Below, one piece after another: positions 40,622 through 49,466 of a DNA stretch of 63,704 nt. Position numbers and translations under genes: made by a program. The notes below the pieces were generated by a model that was given only the letters and a program-made list of their open reading frames with translations, ran no database searches and was not told the DNA's origin. The stretch's first letter is position 1. Every line of letters begins with the position of its first letter. The stretch covers positions 1-63,704 of the forward strand of contig JAGXQZ010000077.1 of NCBI GenBank assembly GCA_018336015.1. Reading direction: 5' to 3'. Origin of the DNA: Algoriphagus sp. (GTDB taxonomy: Bacteria > Bacteroidota > Bacteroidia > Cytophagales > Cyclobacteriaceae).

Positions 40622-42895
40622 ATGAAAATGAAAAAGTTTATTCTATTGGTTGTAATTGGTATAATTTGCTCAAGTCTGTCGGCACAAGTTATGCTTAAGG
40701 GGCAAGTTAAATCCCCAAAAGGTGAATCACTTGAGATGGTCCAAGTGTTGATCAAAGAGACCGGAAAAGGAATCTTGACTGATAGCTTGGGAAAGTTTGA
40801 ATTGGCTATACCTTCCAAAGAAAAAGTTACCCTACAATTTTCAAGGTTGGGCTTTCAGACTTTTTACAAAGAGTCTGGTCCACTAGATGGGGATCTTCAG
40901 ATTGTCCTAACTGCAATAGATAATCAATTGGACGAAGTCGTCGTGAGTGGTACACTTCAGGAAGTCTCTCGTTTGGATAGCCCGGTACCGGTGGAAGTGT
41001 ATAAAAGTTCCTTTTTCCGATCCAACCCAGCGCCCTCACTTTTTGAATCTTTTCAAAATATTAACGGGGTTCGACCCCAGGTCAATTGTAACATTTGTAA
41101 TACAGGGGATATCCAAATCAACGGGTTAGCCGGACCTTACACGATGATTTTGATCGATGGGATGCCAATTGTAAGTGGATTGGCGACTGTCTATGGGCTT
41201 TCAGGGATTCCTCAGGCCCTTATTGACAGGATCGAGGTGGTTAAAGGACCTGCATCGACACTTTATGGTTCGGAGGCTGTAGCCGGTCTGATCAACGTGA
41301 TAACCAAGAGACCGGAAAATGCGCCATTGGTTTCCTTGGATGCCTTTGGGTCTACTTGGGGAGAGCTCAATTTGGATTTGGGTATCAAATCTTCTTTTGG
41401 AAAAAATATCCAGTCCCTTACAGGAGTCAACACATTTTGGTACGATACACCGATAGACAACAATCAGGACGGGATGACCGATTTGACGCTTCAAAAGCGT
41501 TTCTCTGTTTTTCAAAAACTGCAAATCACCCAAAAGAAAGGAACTATTTTATCGCTGGCAGGCAGATACATCCATGAGGACCGATGGGGTGGTCAGATGA
41601 ACTGGACTCCTGCTTTTAGAGGTGGGGATGTGGTCTATGGAGAAAGCATCCGTACGCAGCGTTGGGAGATTTTCGGCAATTATCAGTTGCCAGTTAAAGA
41701 ACAGATCAATTTCCAGTTTTCGGCAAATGGTCATAACCAAGATTCCTATTACGGCAATGTCTTTTATGGAGCAGATCAGCGGATTGGATTCGGTCAGATG
41801 ACTTGGAATAAGTCGGTCGGAAAAAACCAGCTGTTGGCTGGGGCCGCTTACCGATTGACTTACTATGATGACAGTACTCCTGCCACAGCCGAAAGAAATG
41901 GTCAGGATAATTCTCCTTTTGTCACGCACCTTCCTGGGCTATTTCTTCAAGATGAGTTGAAGTTATCCCCGACTCAGAGCCTTTTAGGAGGGATCCGATA
42001 TGATTACAACACGGTGCACGGCTCGATTTGGTCCCCAAGATTGAATTATAAAATCAGCTCCGATGACAAATCATTGATCTGGAGAACTTCCATCGGAAAT
42101 GGATTCCGAGTGGCCAATGTATTTACCGAAGATCATGCTGCCTTGACCGGCGCTCGTCAGGTAGTCTTCGAAGAAGAGTTGGACCCTGAGAGAAGCTGGA
42201 ATGTCAATACCAACTTGGTTAAAAAAATCTACAGCGATCGAGGCAATTATTTTAGTTTGGAAGGCAGTGTTTTTTACACTCAATTTTCCAATCAGATTAT
42301 ACCTGATTACGAAACCAATCCCAATCAGATCATTTACGCCAACCTAGACGGGACTTCCCGAAGTCAAGGGGCTAGTTTCAATTTTGATGGCTTGTGGGCT
42401 AATGGATTTAAGCTATTGGCAGGCGTGACGCTGATGGATGTATCTTTTGAGGAAAATGGAAACAGGGAAAGGCAGTTGTTTACCGAACGGTTTTCAGGAG
42501 TATGGACCGTGGGATATCACCTTCATCCCTTGGAACTGACGATTGACTATACCGGAAATGTGTATAGTCCGATGAGACTTCCGCTCTTGGGTGAATTGGA
42601 TGACCGACCTGAGTATTCCCCTTGGTGGAGTTTACAGAATATCCAGGTCACCAAAGGGTTGGGGGAAAAATGGGAGATTTATGGAGGGATTAAAAATCTA
42701 CTGAATTATACACCTCCTGCCAACAGCATAGCGAGAGCTTTTGATCCTTTTGATCGTGGGGTGACTTTTGACGGAGTAGGGAATGTGGTCCCAACTCCAG
42801 AAAATCCGAATGGACTTACTTTTGACCCGACGTACATGTTTGCTCCCAATCAGGGCATCAGAGGATTTCTGGGGGTGAGGTATACTTGGAGGTAA
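40622..42895 (+). CDS. TonB-dependent outer-membrane receptor, probable metal or metallophore uptake
   Basis: The protein has 757 residues with a signal peptide (KKFILLVVIGIICSSLSAQ). An N-terminal CarboxypepD_reg-like domain (about 22-105) starts at VMLKGQVKSPKGESLEMVQV. The plug domain has LFESFQNINGVRPQ, GLAGPYTMILIDGMPIVSG and RIEVVKGPASTLYGSEAVAGLINVITK in pieces. The beta-barrel ends in FLGVRYTWR. An unusual CNIC pair (Cys156, Cys159) lies in the plug. The divergent DtxR-type repressor and operator suggest metal-controlled uptake. The true ligand (Mn, Fe, Cu or a chelate) is unknown. Confidence 0.88.
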   Translation: MKMKKFILLVVIGIICSSLSAQVMLKGQVKSPKGESLEMVQVLIKETGKGILTDSLGKFELAIPSKEKVTLQFSRLGFQTFYKESGPLDGDLQIVLTAIDNQLDEVVVSGTLQEVSRLDSPVPVEVYKSSFFRSNPAPSLFESFQNINGVRPQVNCNICNTGDIQINGLAGPYTMILIDGMPIVSGLATVYGLSGIPQALIDRIEVVKGPASTLYGSEAVAGLINVITKRPENAPLVSLDAFGSTWGELNLDLGIKSSFGKNIQSLTGVNTFWYDTPIDNNQDGMTDLTLQKRFSVFQKLQITQKKGTILSLAGRYIHEDRWGGQMNWTPAFRGGDVVYGESIRTQRWEIFGNYQLPVKEQINFQFSANGHNQDSYYGNVFYGADQRIGFGQMTWNKSVGKNQLLAGAAYRLTYYDDSTPATAERNGQDNSPFVTHLPGLFLQDELKLSPTQSLLGGIRYDYNTVHGSIWSPRLNYKISSDDKSLIWRTSIGNGFRVANVFTEDHAALTGARQVVFEEELDPERSWNVNTNLVKKIYSDRGNYFSLEGSVFYTQFSNQIIPDYETNPNQIIYANLDGTSRSQGASFNFDGLWANGFKLLAGVTLMDVSFEENGNRERQLFTERFSGVWTVGYHLHPLELTIDYTGNVYSPMRLPLLGELDDRPEYSPWWSLQNIQVTKGLGEKWEIYGGIKNLLNYTPPANSIARAFDPFDRGVTFDGVGNVVPTPENPNGLTFDPTYMFAPNQGIRGFLGVRYTWR

Positions 42896-42954
42896 GGTAA
42901 GTTTATGGGGATTTATCGTCTTTATATGGCTAGTGGTTCTATCTAGATTTCGCC

Positions 42955-43009
42955 GCTGGTAGGATCTCTACCAACAACCTTCGCTGCTGTTAGAGTCTTC
43001 ACTAACAGC
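42955..43009. repeat. Double-hairpin REP-like repeat
   Basis: Two similar hairpins stand side by side: TGGTAG-GATCT-CTACCA (42957-42973) and GCTGTTAG-AGTCTTCA-CTAACAGC (42986-43009), each preceded by CGCTG and separated by ACAACCTT. The tandem related hairpins resemble bacterial REP/BIME-type elements that I recall from other Bacteroidota. The gap 42896-43331 holds no gene. Confidence 0.6.
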
Positions 43010-43127
43010 TTTAAAATCGCATGATTAGATTGAAAATTCCATTAATTTCTTTACGACGGCCTAATACATCCAAAAAAATCCATTTTCCTCAAAACCGTGA
43101 GTTGGGACACGCACGGAGGTATAGAAA

Positions 43128-43150
43128 GGGACTTCGACTCCGCTCAGTCC
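43128..43150. repeat. Short dispersed repeat CTTCGACTCCGCTCAG
   Basis: GGGACTTCGACTCCGCTCAG followed by TCC forms GGACT/AGTCC ends around the CTTCGACTCCGCTCAG core. I recall this core as a widespread dispersed repeat in Bacteroidota and other genomes. It lies within the 435-base gap after the TonB receptor. Confidence 0.45.
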
Positions 43151-43278
43151 GCAATAGATCAATCTACAGATCAGGACCTTTTCTGAAGTTTTTAATCAAT
43201 TCATCCAACTTGGTCATAACATTTATTGAAGACACTTAAGTTGGCAAGATAAAATCAATCCTATCTGACTAAAACCAA

Positions 43279-43312
43279 AAATCCCCATCCAATTTGATTT
43301 GGATGGGGATTT
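43279..43312 (-). terminator. Terminator of the efflux adaptor operon
   Basis: AAATCCCCATCCAA (43279-43292) pairs perfectly with TTGGATGGGGATTT (43299-43312), a 14-bp stem with a 6-base loop and T-rich ends on both strands. It lies 20 bases beyond the adaptor stop. Confidence 0.9.
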
Positions 43313-43331
43313 CTATTTATTCAAAGGGAAG

Positions 43332-44654
43332 TTATTTTTTCTCTTCTTCCTTCTCTTCAGGTTTTACTGCGCTCGCCTTTTTTACTTTTTCGCCTTCTTT
43401 GAGCTGTTTGCTTACCACGAAATAGGGGCCGGAGATCACTTCATCTCCTTCTTTCAATCCTTCAAGAATTTCAATGTTTTCGTAGTCAGAGATGCCTGTT
43501 TTTACCACACGAATTTTAGCCTCACCGTTTTCGCTGACAAATACAATTTCTTTAGACTTTGTAGTACCTCCCGAAAGGGTGTCTTGATGCGTTTCTCTGG
43601 TGGTTACTGCGGAGAGTGGAATAGCCACAGCATCATTTTTGGCATTGGTCATAATTTCTACTGAAGCAGTCATTCCTGGACGGAAAGGATAACGGTTTCC
43701 AGCTTTTACCAAGTCTTGGTAGGATTCATTCAGGATTCTGATTTTCACTTTGAATTCGGTCACTGCATCGGCAGAGGCCTTGGTGTTCGCCGTGTTTGCG
43801 ATGCTGGTTACGATTCCTTTGAATTTTTTACCCGTAGAAGAATAGGCGTCCACGTCGATGATGGTAGTGTCTCCGAGAGAAAGTCTTACGATGTCATTTT
43901 CGTTTACATCTACTCTGACTTCCATTCTGGAAAGGTCAGCGATGGTCATCATCTCAGTACCTGCCATTTGCTGAGTTCCTACGACTCTTTCACCTTGCTC
44001 TACTTTAAGACTGGATACAATTCCCGAAACTGGAGAATTTACGTTGGTCAATCGAAGGTTTTCAGATGCTTCATTGACGGAAGCTTGGGAGCTCTTAACG
44101 ATAAATTCTGCAGCAACAACACTTTGCTTGGCAGCTTCCAGATCTTTTTGAGCTGTGATGTAATTGGCAACAGCCTGCTCATAATCCGCATCAGAAATCG
44201 CCTTGGAGTCATGTAGTGTCTTTTGTCTTTTGAAATCCAGTTCAGATCGGGTAAACTGTGCTTCTGCACGCTGTAGGCTAGCTTTGGATTGAGCCAAGTT
44301 TGCCATTTGTTGGTTGAGATTAGCCCGGGTTCGGTCCAAAGCAGAGATGAAGTTGTCAGGTCGGATTTTGACAAGTAGCCTTCCCATTTCTACGGAGTCA
44401 CCTTCCTGCACATTAAGTTCGATGATTTCACCAGCCACGTCAGGAGAAAGTTTAACTTCCACCTCAGGCTGAATTTCTCCTGATGCGCTCACCTTTTCGA
44501 TAATCGCTGTTTTCTTTACCGTAGCAAATTCCACTTCGGTTTCTTTTGCTCCGCCAATCCAGCCTGCAGAACGGCCAATGATGGCAAATACAATAATCAA
44601 ACCTACTGCTCCGAGTAGGTAATAGAGTAGTTTGTTAGACTTTTTAGTAGCCAT
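43332..44654 (-). CDS. Efflux periplasmic adaptor (HlyD/MacA-like membrane fusion protein)
   Basis: The protein has 440 residues. An N-terminal membrane anchor (LLYYLLGAVGLIIVFAIIG) is followed by a barrel-sandwich/lipoyl half (VKLSPDVAGEIIELNVQEGDSVEMG). A coiled-coil hairpin spans about 100-200 (RANLNQQMANLAQSKASLQRAEAQFTRSELDF in pieces), then the second lipoyl half (LTNVNSPVSGIVSSLKVEQGERV) and a beta-barrel. It links an inner-membrane pump to TolC. The layout fits MacA partners of MacB-type ABC pumps. No pump gene follows: the adaptor is the last gene before a terminator. It starts 3 bases after the TolC gene ends. Confidence 0.9.
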   Translation of the reverse strand: MATKKSNKLLYYLLGAVGLIIVFAIIGRSAGWIGGAKETEVEFATVKKTAIIEKVSASGEIQPEVEVKLSPDVAGEIIELNVQEGDSVEMGRLLVKIRPDNFISALDRTRANLNQQMANLAQSKASLQRAEAQFTRSELDFKRQKTLHDSKAISDADYEQAVANYITAQKDLEAAKQSVVAAEFIVKSSQASVNEASENLRLTNVNSPVSGIVSSLKVEQGERVVGTQQMAGTEMMTIADLSRMEVRVDVNENDIVRLSLGDTTIIDVDAYSSTGKKFKGIVTSIANTANTKASADAVTEFKVKIRILNESYQDLVKAGNRYPFRPGMTASVEIMTNAKNDAVAIPLSAVTTRETHQDTLSGGTTKSKEIVFVSENGEAKIRVVKTGISDYENIEILEGLKEGDEVISGPYFVVSKQLKEGEKVKKASAVKPEEKEEEKK

Positions 44655-44657
44655 GGT

Positions 44658-46013
44658 TTAGTTAAGATTGATGGGGTTTCCTAAATAGAAATCAAGCACC
44701 TTGATTCTGAAAATATAAGTGTATTTGGCATTAAGTAAATCTGCCTGTGCATTGAACAGGTTGTTTTGTGCAACCTGAAAATCGACTGAGTTGATAGCGC
44801 CTAAGTCGAATCGCTGTTGAGCGATTCGGAAAGTTTCTTCCAGACTTTTTACTCGAATCAATGATGCCTGATAGGATTGTTCAGCTGCAAAAGCTGAGTT
44901 ATAAGCTGTTTCGATATCTTGTCTGAGTTTGTTTTTGGCTTCCATTTCAGAAACTTCAGCAAGTTGCTGCTGTACTTTTGCTCTTTGAAGATTTGCTTTG
45001 TTTCCAAACCGGGTAAAAATAGGAATGCTAAGGTTCAAAGTACCAGACTGTGAAAAGTTATTGTCCACTTGAGTCTTGAATGGGATGATTTCTCTGGATC
45101 CAGGAATAAATGCCTGATCTACGTAGTTGGAAAATGCAGAGATACCAGCATCCAGAGAAGGGTAGAATGCGCCTTTTGCGATTTTAACCCCATACTCTGC
45201 ACTTTTCACATCTGCATTAGCAGCTTTGATTTGAGGCATCAATTTTACGGCTACTTCAAAAATCTCTGCTGGAGTTTCTCCTGTCATAGCTGCACGGCTT
45301 ACCTCATATTCAGGTTCGATTACGTCAAAACTATCCGTGAATGGAATCTGTAAGGCTTGTGCAAGGCTTAACTTAGCTGATCGAAGCCCGTTTTTTGCGT
45401 TGATCAAATTAAGTTCATTGGTCGCGTTTTGCGATTGAAGATCCAACTGATCAGAAAGTGGGAGGGAGCCAGCTTCTACCAGCTTTTTGGTTCTAACAAG
45501 CTGTTCGGTGGTAGTTTTGAGTTGGTTCTCAGCGATTTTAACCTGCTCTCTATTGAATACCACATCAATGAAAAGGTTGATCACATTGAGTGTGATGTCA
45601 TTTCTGGTAGCCTCTAGTGTGTACATGCCTGATTCCAGGTTTGTTTTGGCTTGGGCTACGCTGTTGTTGATTCTCATCCCTTGGAAAATCGGGGCGCCGG
45701 TATTACCAAAAAGGTTTACGTTGCCGATTCTTCTGGTTTCAAACAAGTTGGTTACGGGGTTGATTGAACGACCCCATCGGTAACCTGAGCTAGCTCCGGC
45801 GGTTAAGCTTGGCAACCTTCTACCTTGGCTTTCCATCAGGTTAGCTTCTGTGATTTGTTGGTTTAGCTCAGTTCTTTTGAGTGTAAGGTTGTTTTCGATG
45901 GCCACTGCAACACAGGTCTCCAAGTCTAATGGACCTGAAGGAACATTAGTCTGGGCTTGTGTTTGCTGCATCCAAAAGAGGCCAAAAAACAACAGGAGAA
46001 AAAGTTTTTTCAT
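44658..46013 (-). CDS. TolC-family outer-membrane efflux protein
   Basis: The protein has 451 residues with a signal peptide (MKKLFLLLFFGLFWMQQTQA). It shows the internal duplication and heptad-rich coiled-coil pattern of the OEP family (LTLKRTELNQQITEANLMESQGRRLPSL, then FRIAQQRFDLGAINSVDFQVAQNNLFNAQADLLNA in blocks). It should form a trimeric outer-membrane channel. It is in an operon with the adaptor (3 bases downstream) and starts 27 bases after the L-serine dehydratase gene ends. Confidence 0.92.
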   Translation of the reverse strand: MKKLFLLLFFGLFWMQQTQAQTNVPSGPLDLETCVAVAIENNLTLKRTELNQQITEANLMESQGRRLPSLTAGASSGYRWGRSINPVTNLFETRRIGNVNLFGNTGAPIFQGMRINNSVAQAKTNLESGMYTLEATRNDITLNVINLFIDVVFNREQVKIAENQLKTTTEQLVRTKKLVEAGSLPLSDQLDLQSQNATNELNLINAKNGLRSAKLSLAQALQIPFTDSFDVIEPEYEVSRAAMTGETPAEIFEVAVKLMPQIKAANADVKSAEYGVKIAKGAFYPSLDAGISAFSNYVDQAFIPGSREIIPFKTQVDNNFSQSGTLNLSIPIFTRFGNKANLQRAKVQQQLAEVSEMEAKNKLRQDIETAYNSAFAAEQSYQASLIRVKSLEETFRIAQQRFDLGAINSVDFQVAQNNLFNAQADLLNAKYTYIFRIKVLDFYLGNPINLN

Positions 46014-46040
46014 TTTTGATTCAGTTGGTTTACGTGATGG

Positions 46041-46718
46041 TTAAAGATCAATGTAGGGAATGTAAATTAACTCTTTTACCCATGGAAGGGATTTTAAATA
46101 GGAGGTTGTAATTTCTCTGATACCGGTGTCCATTTCTATGACATGGCAAGCCAAGTCATTTTTTCCTTTTCTGGAGACAGACATGGTGGCAATGTTGGTT
46201 TTTTCCTGAGCGATTACACTGGAAATAAAGGCAATGGCGCCGGAAACGTCATCTGCCTTAATGATTAAGGTGTGTGACTGGGCGGAAAAATTGGCTACAA
46301 ATCCATCTACTTCTGCAATATTAATCACTCCGCCCCCCAGACTTTCTCCTACCACTTCTATAGATCTTCCATCTTTTTTCAGGTTGAGCTTGATGGTATT
46401 GGGGTGGTGGATGGAAGAATTTCCGATAGATTTGAAGATGTATTTTAAGTTTGAGCTTGAAGCCATTTCCAAGGCACTTTTGATTCTTGGATCATCGGTT
46501 TTAAAATCCATCAAGCCACCTAATATAGCCCGGTCACTGCCGTGTCCTTCATAAGTTCTGGCAAAGGAATTATAAAAAGTTACTGTAGCTTCATCAGGAA
46601 CTCCTCCGAGTACTCGAATTGCAGCTCTTGCGATTCTGACCACTCCGGCAGTATGAGAGGATGAAGGTCCGATCATCACCGGTCCAATCATATCAAATAC
46701 ACTGCTTTTATTCGCCAT
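46041..46718 (-). CDS. sdaAB: L-serine ammonia-lyase (iron-sulfur) subunit beta with ACT domain
   Basis: The protein has 225 residues. The beta-subunit signature FDMIGPVMIGPSSSHTAGVVRIA starts at about residue 8 (serine-binding SSSHTAG). It is followed by TFYNSFARTYEGHGSDRAILGG, and a C-terminal ACT domain begins near LIIKADDVSGAIAFISSVIA. It works with an alpha subunit that carries the [4Fe-4S] cluster and turns L-serine into pyruvate and ammonia. The alpha gene is not in the window. A minus-strand TATAATTG box (46733-46740) lies close upstream. Confidence 0.92.
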   Translation of the reverse strand: MANKSSVFDMIGPVMIGPSSSHTAGVVRIARAAIRVLGGVPDEATVTFYNSFARTYEGHGSDRAILGGLMDFKTDDPRIKSALEMASSSNLKYIFKSIGNSSIHHPNTIKLNLKKDGRSIEVVGESLGGGVINIAEVDGFVANFSAQSHTLIIKADDVSGAIAFISSVIAQEKTNIATMSVSRKGKNDLACHVIEMDTGIREITTSYLKSLPWVKELIYIPYIDL

Positions 46719-46883
46719 AGGTCCGTATTGCCCAATTATAATGCTAACTCAATTAGAGATTCAAGATTACTTCATTTTTTGCAATCTATCGGTATTTTTC
46801 TGCCCTATTCGATGGTTTGTTTATCTATTTTAACACCTCTGATTCAGAACAGATATATAATCTGACCGAAAACGAACATAATC

Positions 46884-47696
46884 ATGAGCGATACTGATAC
46901 AACTTTTGTTTTTGATCCCCAAACTCAAACTTGGCTTTCACAAGATATTTTTTCAATACCCAACAGGGGAATCAATTTTGGTGATGGGATTTTTGAAACA
47001 ATGGTTTACGATGGTCGAGGGATCAAGTTCTTTGATGAGCATCGATCCAGATTGATTCTTGGTTTGGAAACTTTAGGAATTTCGAAAAGCCAAATTGATA
47101 TTCACGGATTGTCGGATTTTTTGAGCCATCAATTTTCGGATCAAAAGCTTCGTGTCCGTTGGACCATTTTTAGATCGGGTCTTGGGAAATATACTCCACT
47201 TGATAACGAATCGGTTCAAGTCCTCATGATCGAACCATTCCAAGCAGCCCCATTATTGAAAAAGATTGCCGGTGTATCCAATAAGGTTGCTTTGTCTTTT
47301 TCCTTGTGGAGCAGGTGTAAGACCTTGAATGCCATACCGTATGTATTAGCTGGAATGGAAAGACAGCAAAAAGGATGGGATGAAATCATTTTGTTGGATA
47401 CGAGAGGAAAAGTAGCTGAGGCAGGTGCTTCGTCTATTTTTTGGGAGAAAAGGGGGGTGGTTTTTACTCCTAGTCTTTCCTGTGGATGCATTGCGGGTGT
47501 TTCTCGGTCGGTAATAATGGATAATCTGGTTCAAGCTGACGTTCCCATCGTCGAGGGTGAGTTTGAATTAGATGATTTGCTGTCAGCGGATAAAGTATGG
47601 ACTTCCAATGTCACAGGTATTAGTTATTTGGAATCAATCGGTTCTTCCAAATTTTCTACTGAATCCATTCCTTTCCTTCAAGAAATTTTCGAATAA
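46884..47696 (+). CDS. Class IV aminotransferase (PabC / branched-chain type)
   Basis: This is a PLP enzyme of 270 residues in the IlvE/Dat/PabC fold. Conserved blocks are RGINFGDGIFETMVYD (28-43), FFDEHRSRL, the catalytic Lys146 in SRCKTLNAIPYVLA, EIILLDTRGKVAEAGASSIFW with Glu179, and the phosphate-loop region CIAGVSRSVIMDNL. Length and FGDGIFETM fit 4-amino-4-deoxychorismate lyase (PabC) as well as D-amino-acid or branched-chain aminotransferases. No pab gene is adjacent, so the substrate is left open. It is monocistronic. Confidence 0.85.
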   Translation: MSDTDTTFVFDPQTQTWLSQDIFSIPNRGINFGDGIFETMVYDGRGIKFFDEHRSRLILGLETLGISKSQIDIHGLSDFLSHQFSDQKLRVRWTIFRSGLGKYTPLDNESVQVLMIEPFQAAPLLKKIAGVSNKVALSFSLWSRCKTLNAIPYVLAGMERQQKGWDEIILLDTRGKVAEAGASSIFWEKRGVVFTPSLSCGCIAGVSRSVIMDNLVQADVPIVEGEFELDDLLSADKVWTSNVTGISYLESIGSSKFSTESIPFLQEIFE

Positions 47697-47821
47697 TACT
47701 CCAATTAGAAGTTTGGGATATTTTCAGTTAGATCCAATCCCTTATATTTATCGACCTTAAAATGTAAATTTTAAACTAATAACCTTACTCATTACCCAAA
47801 TACCTCAATTAACCTTCGCGT

Positions 47822-49465
47822 ATGCTCTTAGAACCCATTGACCTACTCGTCTTCTTTGGCTACTGCTTTCTGATCATCGGTATGGGAATTTTCGTTTCCC
47901 GTGAGAAGAAAGGCCATGTCAAAAACTCTTCTGATTATTTCCTTGCCAGTAAAGCCCTCCCTTGGTGGGCTGTCGGCGCTTCGTTGATTGCTTCCAATAT
48001 TTCGGCAGAGCAATTTATCGGGATGTCCGGTTCCGGATTTGCACTTGGGCTAGCAATCTCCACTTATGAATGGATGGCTGCAGCTACCCTGTTGGTCGTT
48101 GCTATTTTCTTTTTACCGGTTTACATCAAAAAGGGTATTTATACCATGCCTGGTTTCCTCTTGGATCGTTACGATACCCGAGTGAGAACCACCATGGCTG
48201 TTTTCTGGCTTCTGCTTTATGTCTTTGTTAACCTGACTTCAGTACTTTACTTGGGTGCACTAAGCTTGAATACTATTCTGAACGTGCCATTAACCTATGG
48301 AATCATTGGTCTGGCACTTTTTGCAATGATCTATTCCATTTATGGTGGTCTAAAAGCGGTAGCGTGGACAGATGTGATTCAAGTAGTTTTCTTGATTGCC
48401 GGTGGCTTGGCCACGACCTACATTGCCCTTGGTATGGTGGGTAATGGAGATGCATGGGAAGGGCTCAATCTTTTGAGAAAAGAAGTTCCGGGTCACTTTT
48501 CCATGATCCTTTCCAAAGGTGAAATGATGATTCCTGATGGAAAAGGAGGTACAAGAGATGCGTATTTGGATTTGCCGGGGCTATCAGTTTTGGTAGGCGG
48601 GATGTGGATTACCAACCTTAGCTATTGGGGATTCAATCAATACATCACACAGCGTGCCTTGGCGGCCAAGAGCTTGGATGAAGCACAGAAAGGGATGATT
48701 TTCGCAGGTTTCCTTAAGCTTCTGATGCCTTTGATCGTGGTTATACCTGGTATTGCAGCTTTGGTGATTGTGAACAAAGGAATGGACGTTTCTTTTATTG
48801 AGTCTATGAAAGATCCTGTGACAGGAATTATCAAGTCTGACCGTGCTTACCCAACCCTTCTCCAAGTACTCCCTACAGGATTGAAAGGTCTTGCTTTTGC
48901 GGCTTTGACTGCAGCAATTGTTTCTTCTTTGGCTTCTATGGCCAACAGTACCTCGACCATTTTCACCATGGACATTTACAGTAAGTATTTTGGAAAAAAT
49001 TCTTCTGAAGCAAATCAGGTAAAAGTAGGCCGAATCACTGCGGTGGTTGCCTTTGTAATCGCAGCTATTGTAGCCCCTGCTTTGGGTCAGTTGGATCAGG
49101 CATTCCAGTTTATTCAGGAATATACCGGATTTATCAGCCCGGGTGTTTTTGCGATTTTCTTCTTTGGTGTGTTCTGGAAAAAGACCACTTCCAATGCCGC
49201 TTTGGTTGGAGCTTCCTTGAGTATTCCTCTTTCGGTTGTGCTTAAAGTGGTGTTTCCTGCCTTACCATTTATCGATCGAATGGGCTTGGTATTCTTGATT
49301 TTAGCTATTTTGATGATTGTCATCTCTTTGGTGGAGGGCAAAGGGAAGGATCATCCAAACAGCATTGATGTCAATGGTGACTTGTTCCGTACCAGTACAG
49401 GATTTAAGATCGGTGCTATCATGATTTCGGGTATCATCGCGGCACTTTACACTATCTTCTGGTAA
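47822..49465 (+). CDS. Sodium:solute symporter (SGLT-like), probable xylose/sugar transporter
   Basis: The protein has 547 residues and about 14 hydrophobic segments. Typical SSS/vSGLT blocks are SSDYFLASKALPWWAVGASLIASNISAEQFIGMSG in pieces, FLPVYIKKGIYTMPGFLLDRYD, YGGLKAVAWTDVIQV, SYWGFNQYITQRALAAKSLDEAQKG, ALTAAIVSSLASMANSTSTIFTMDIY, and a C-terminal hydrophobic helix. It couples sugar entry to Na+. The xylulokinase gene starts 1 base after the stop, and xylA follows, so xylose is the probable substrate. Confidence 0.9.
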   Translation: MLLEPIDLLVFFGYCFLIIGMGIFVSREKKGHVKNSSDYFLASKALPWWAVGASLIASNISAEQFIGMSGSGFALGLAISTYEWMAAATLLVVAIFFLPVYIKKGIYTMPGFLLDRYDTRVRTTMAVFWLLLYVFVNLTSVLYLGALSLNTILNVPLTYGIIGLALFAMIYSIYGGLKAVAWTDVIQVVFLIAGGLATTYIALGMVGNGDAWEGLNLLRKEVPGHFSMILSKGEMMIPDGKGGTRDAYLDLPGLSVLVGGMWITNLSYWGFNQYITQRALAAKSLDEAQKGMIFAGFLKLLMPLIVVIPGIAALVIVNKGMDVSFIESMKDPVTGIIKSDRAYPTLLQVLPTGLKGLAFAALTAAIVSSLASMANSTSTIFTMDIYSKYFGKNSSEANQVKVGRITAVVAFVIAAIVAPALGQLDQAFQFIQEYTGFISPGVFAIFFFGVFWKKTTSNAALVGASLSIPLSVVLKVVFPALPFIDRMGLVFLILAILMIVISLVEGKGKDHPNSIDVNGDLFRTSTGFKIGAIMISGIIAALYTIFW

Positions 49466-49466
49466 A

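Noticed and set aside
40561..40818. Antisense frame over the receptor start
   Set aside because: It overlaps the receptor signal peptide and first domain in the opposite direction, with no domain of its own.
43021..43239. A 72-residue basic frame after the TonB receptor
   Set aside because: It lies in the repeat-rich gap and follows the CTTCGACTCCGCTCAG repeat; codon content looks random.
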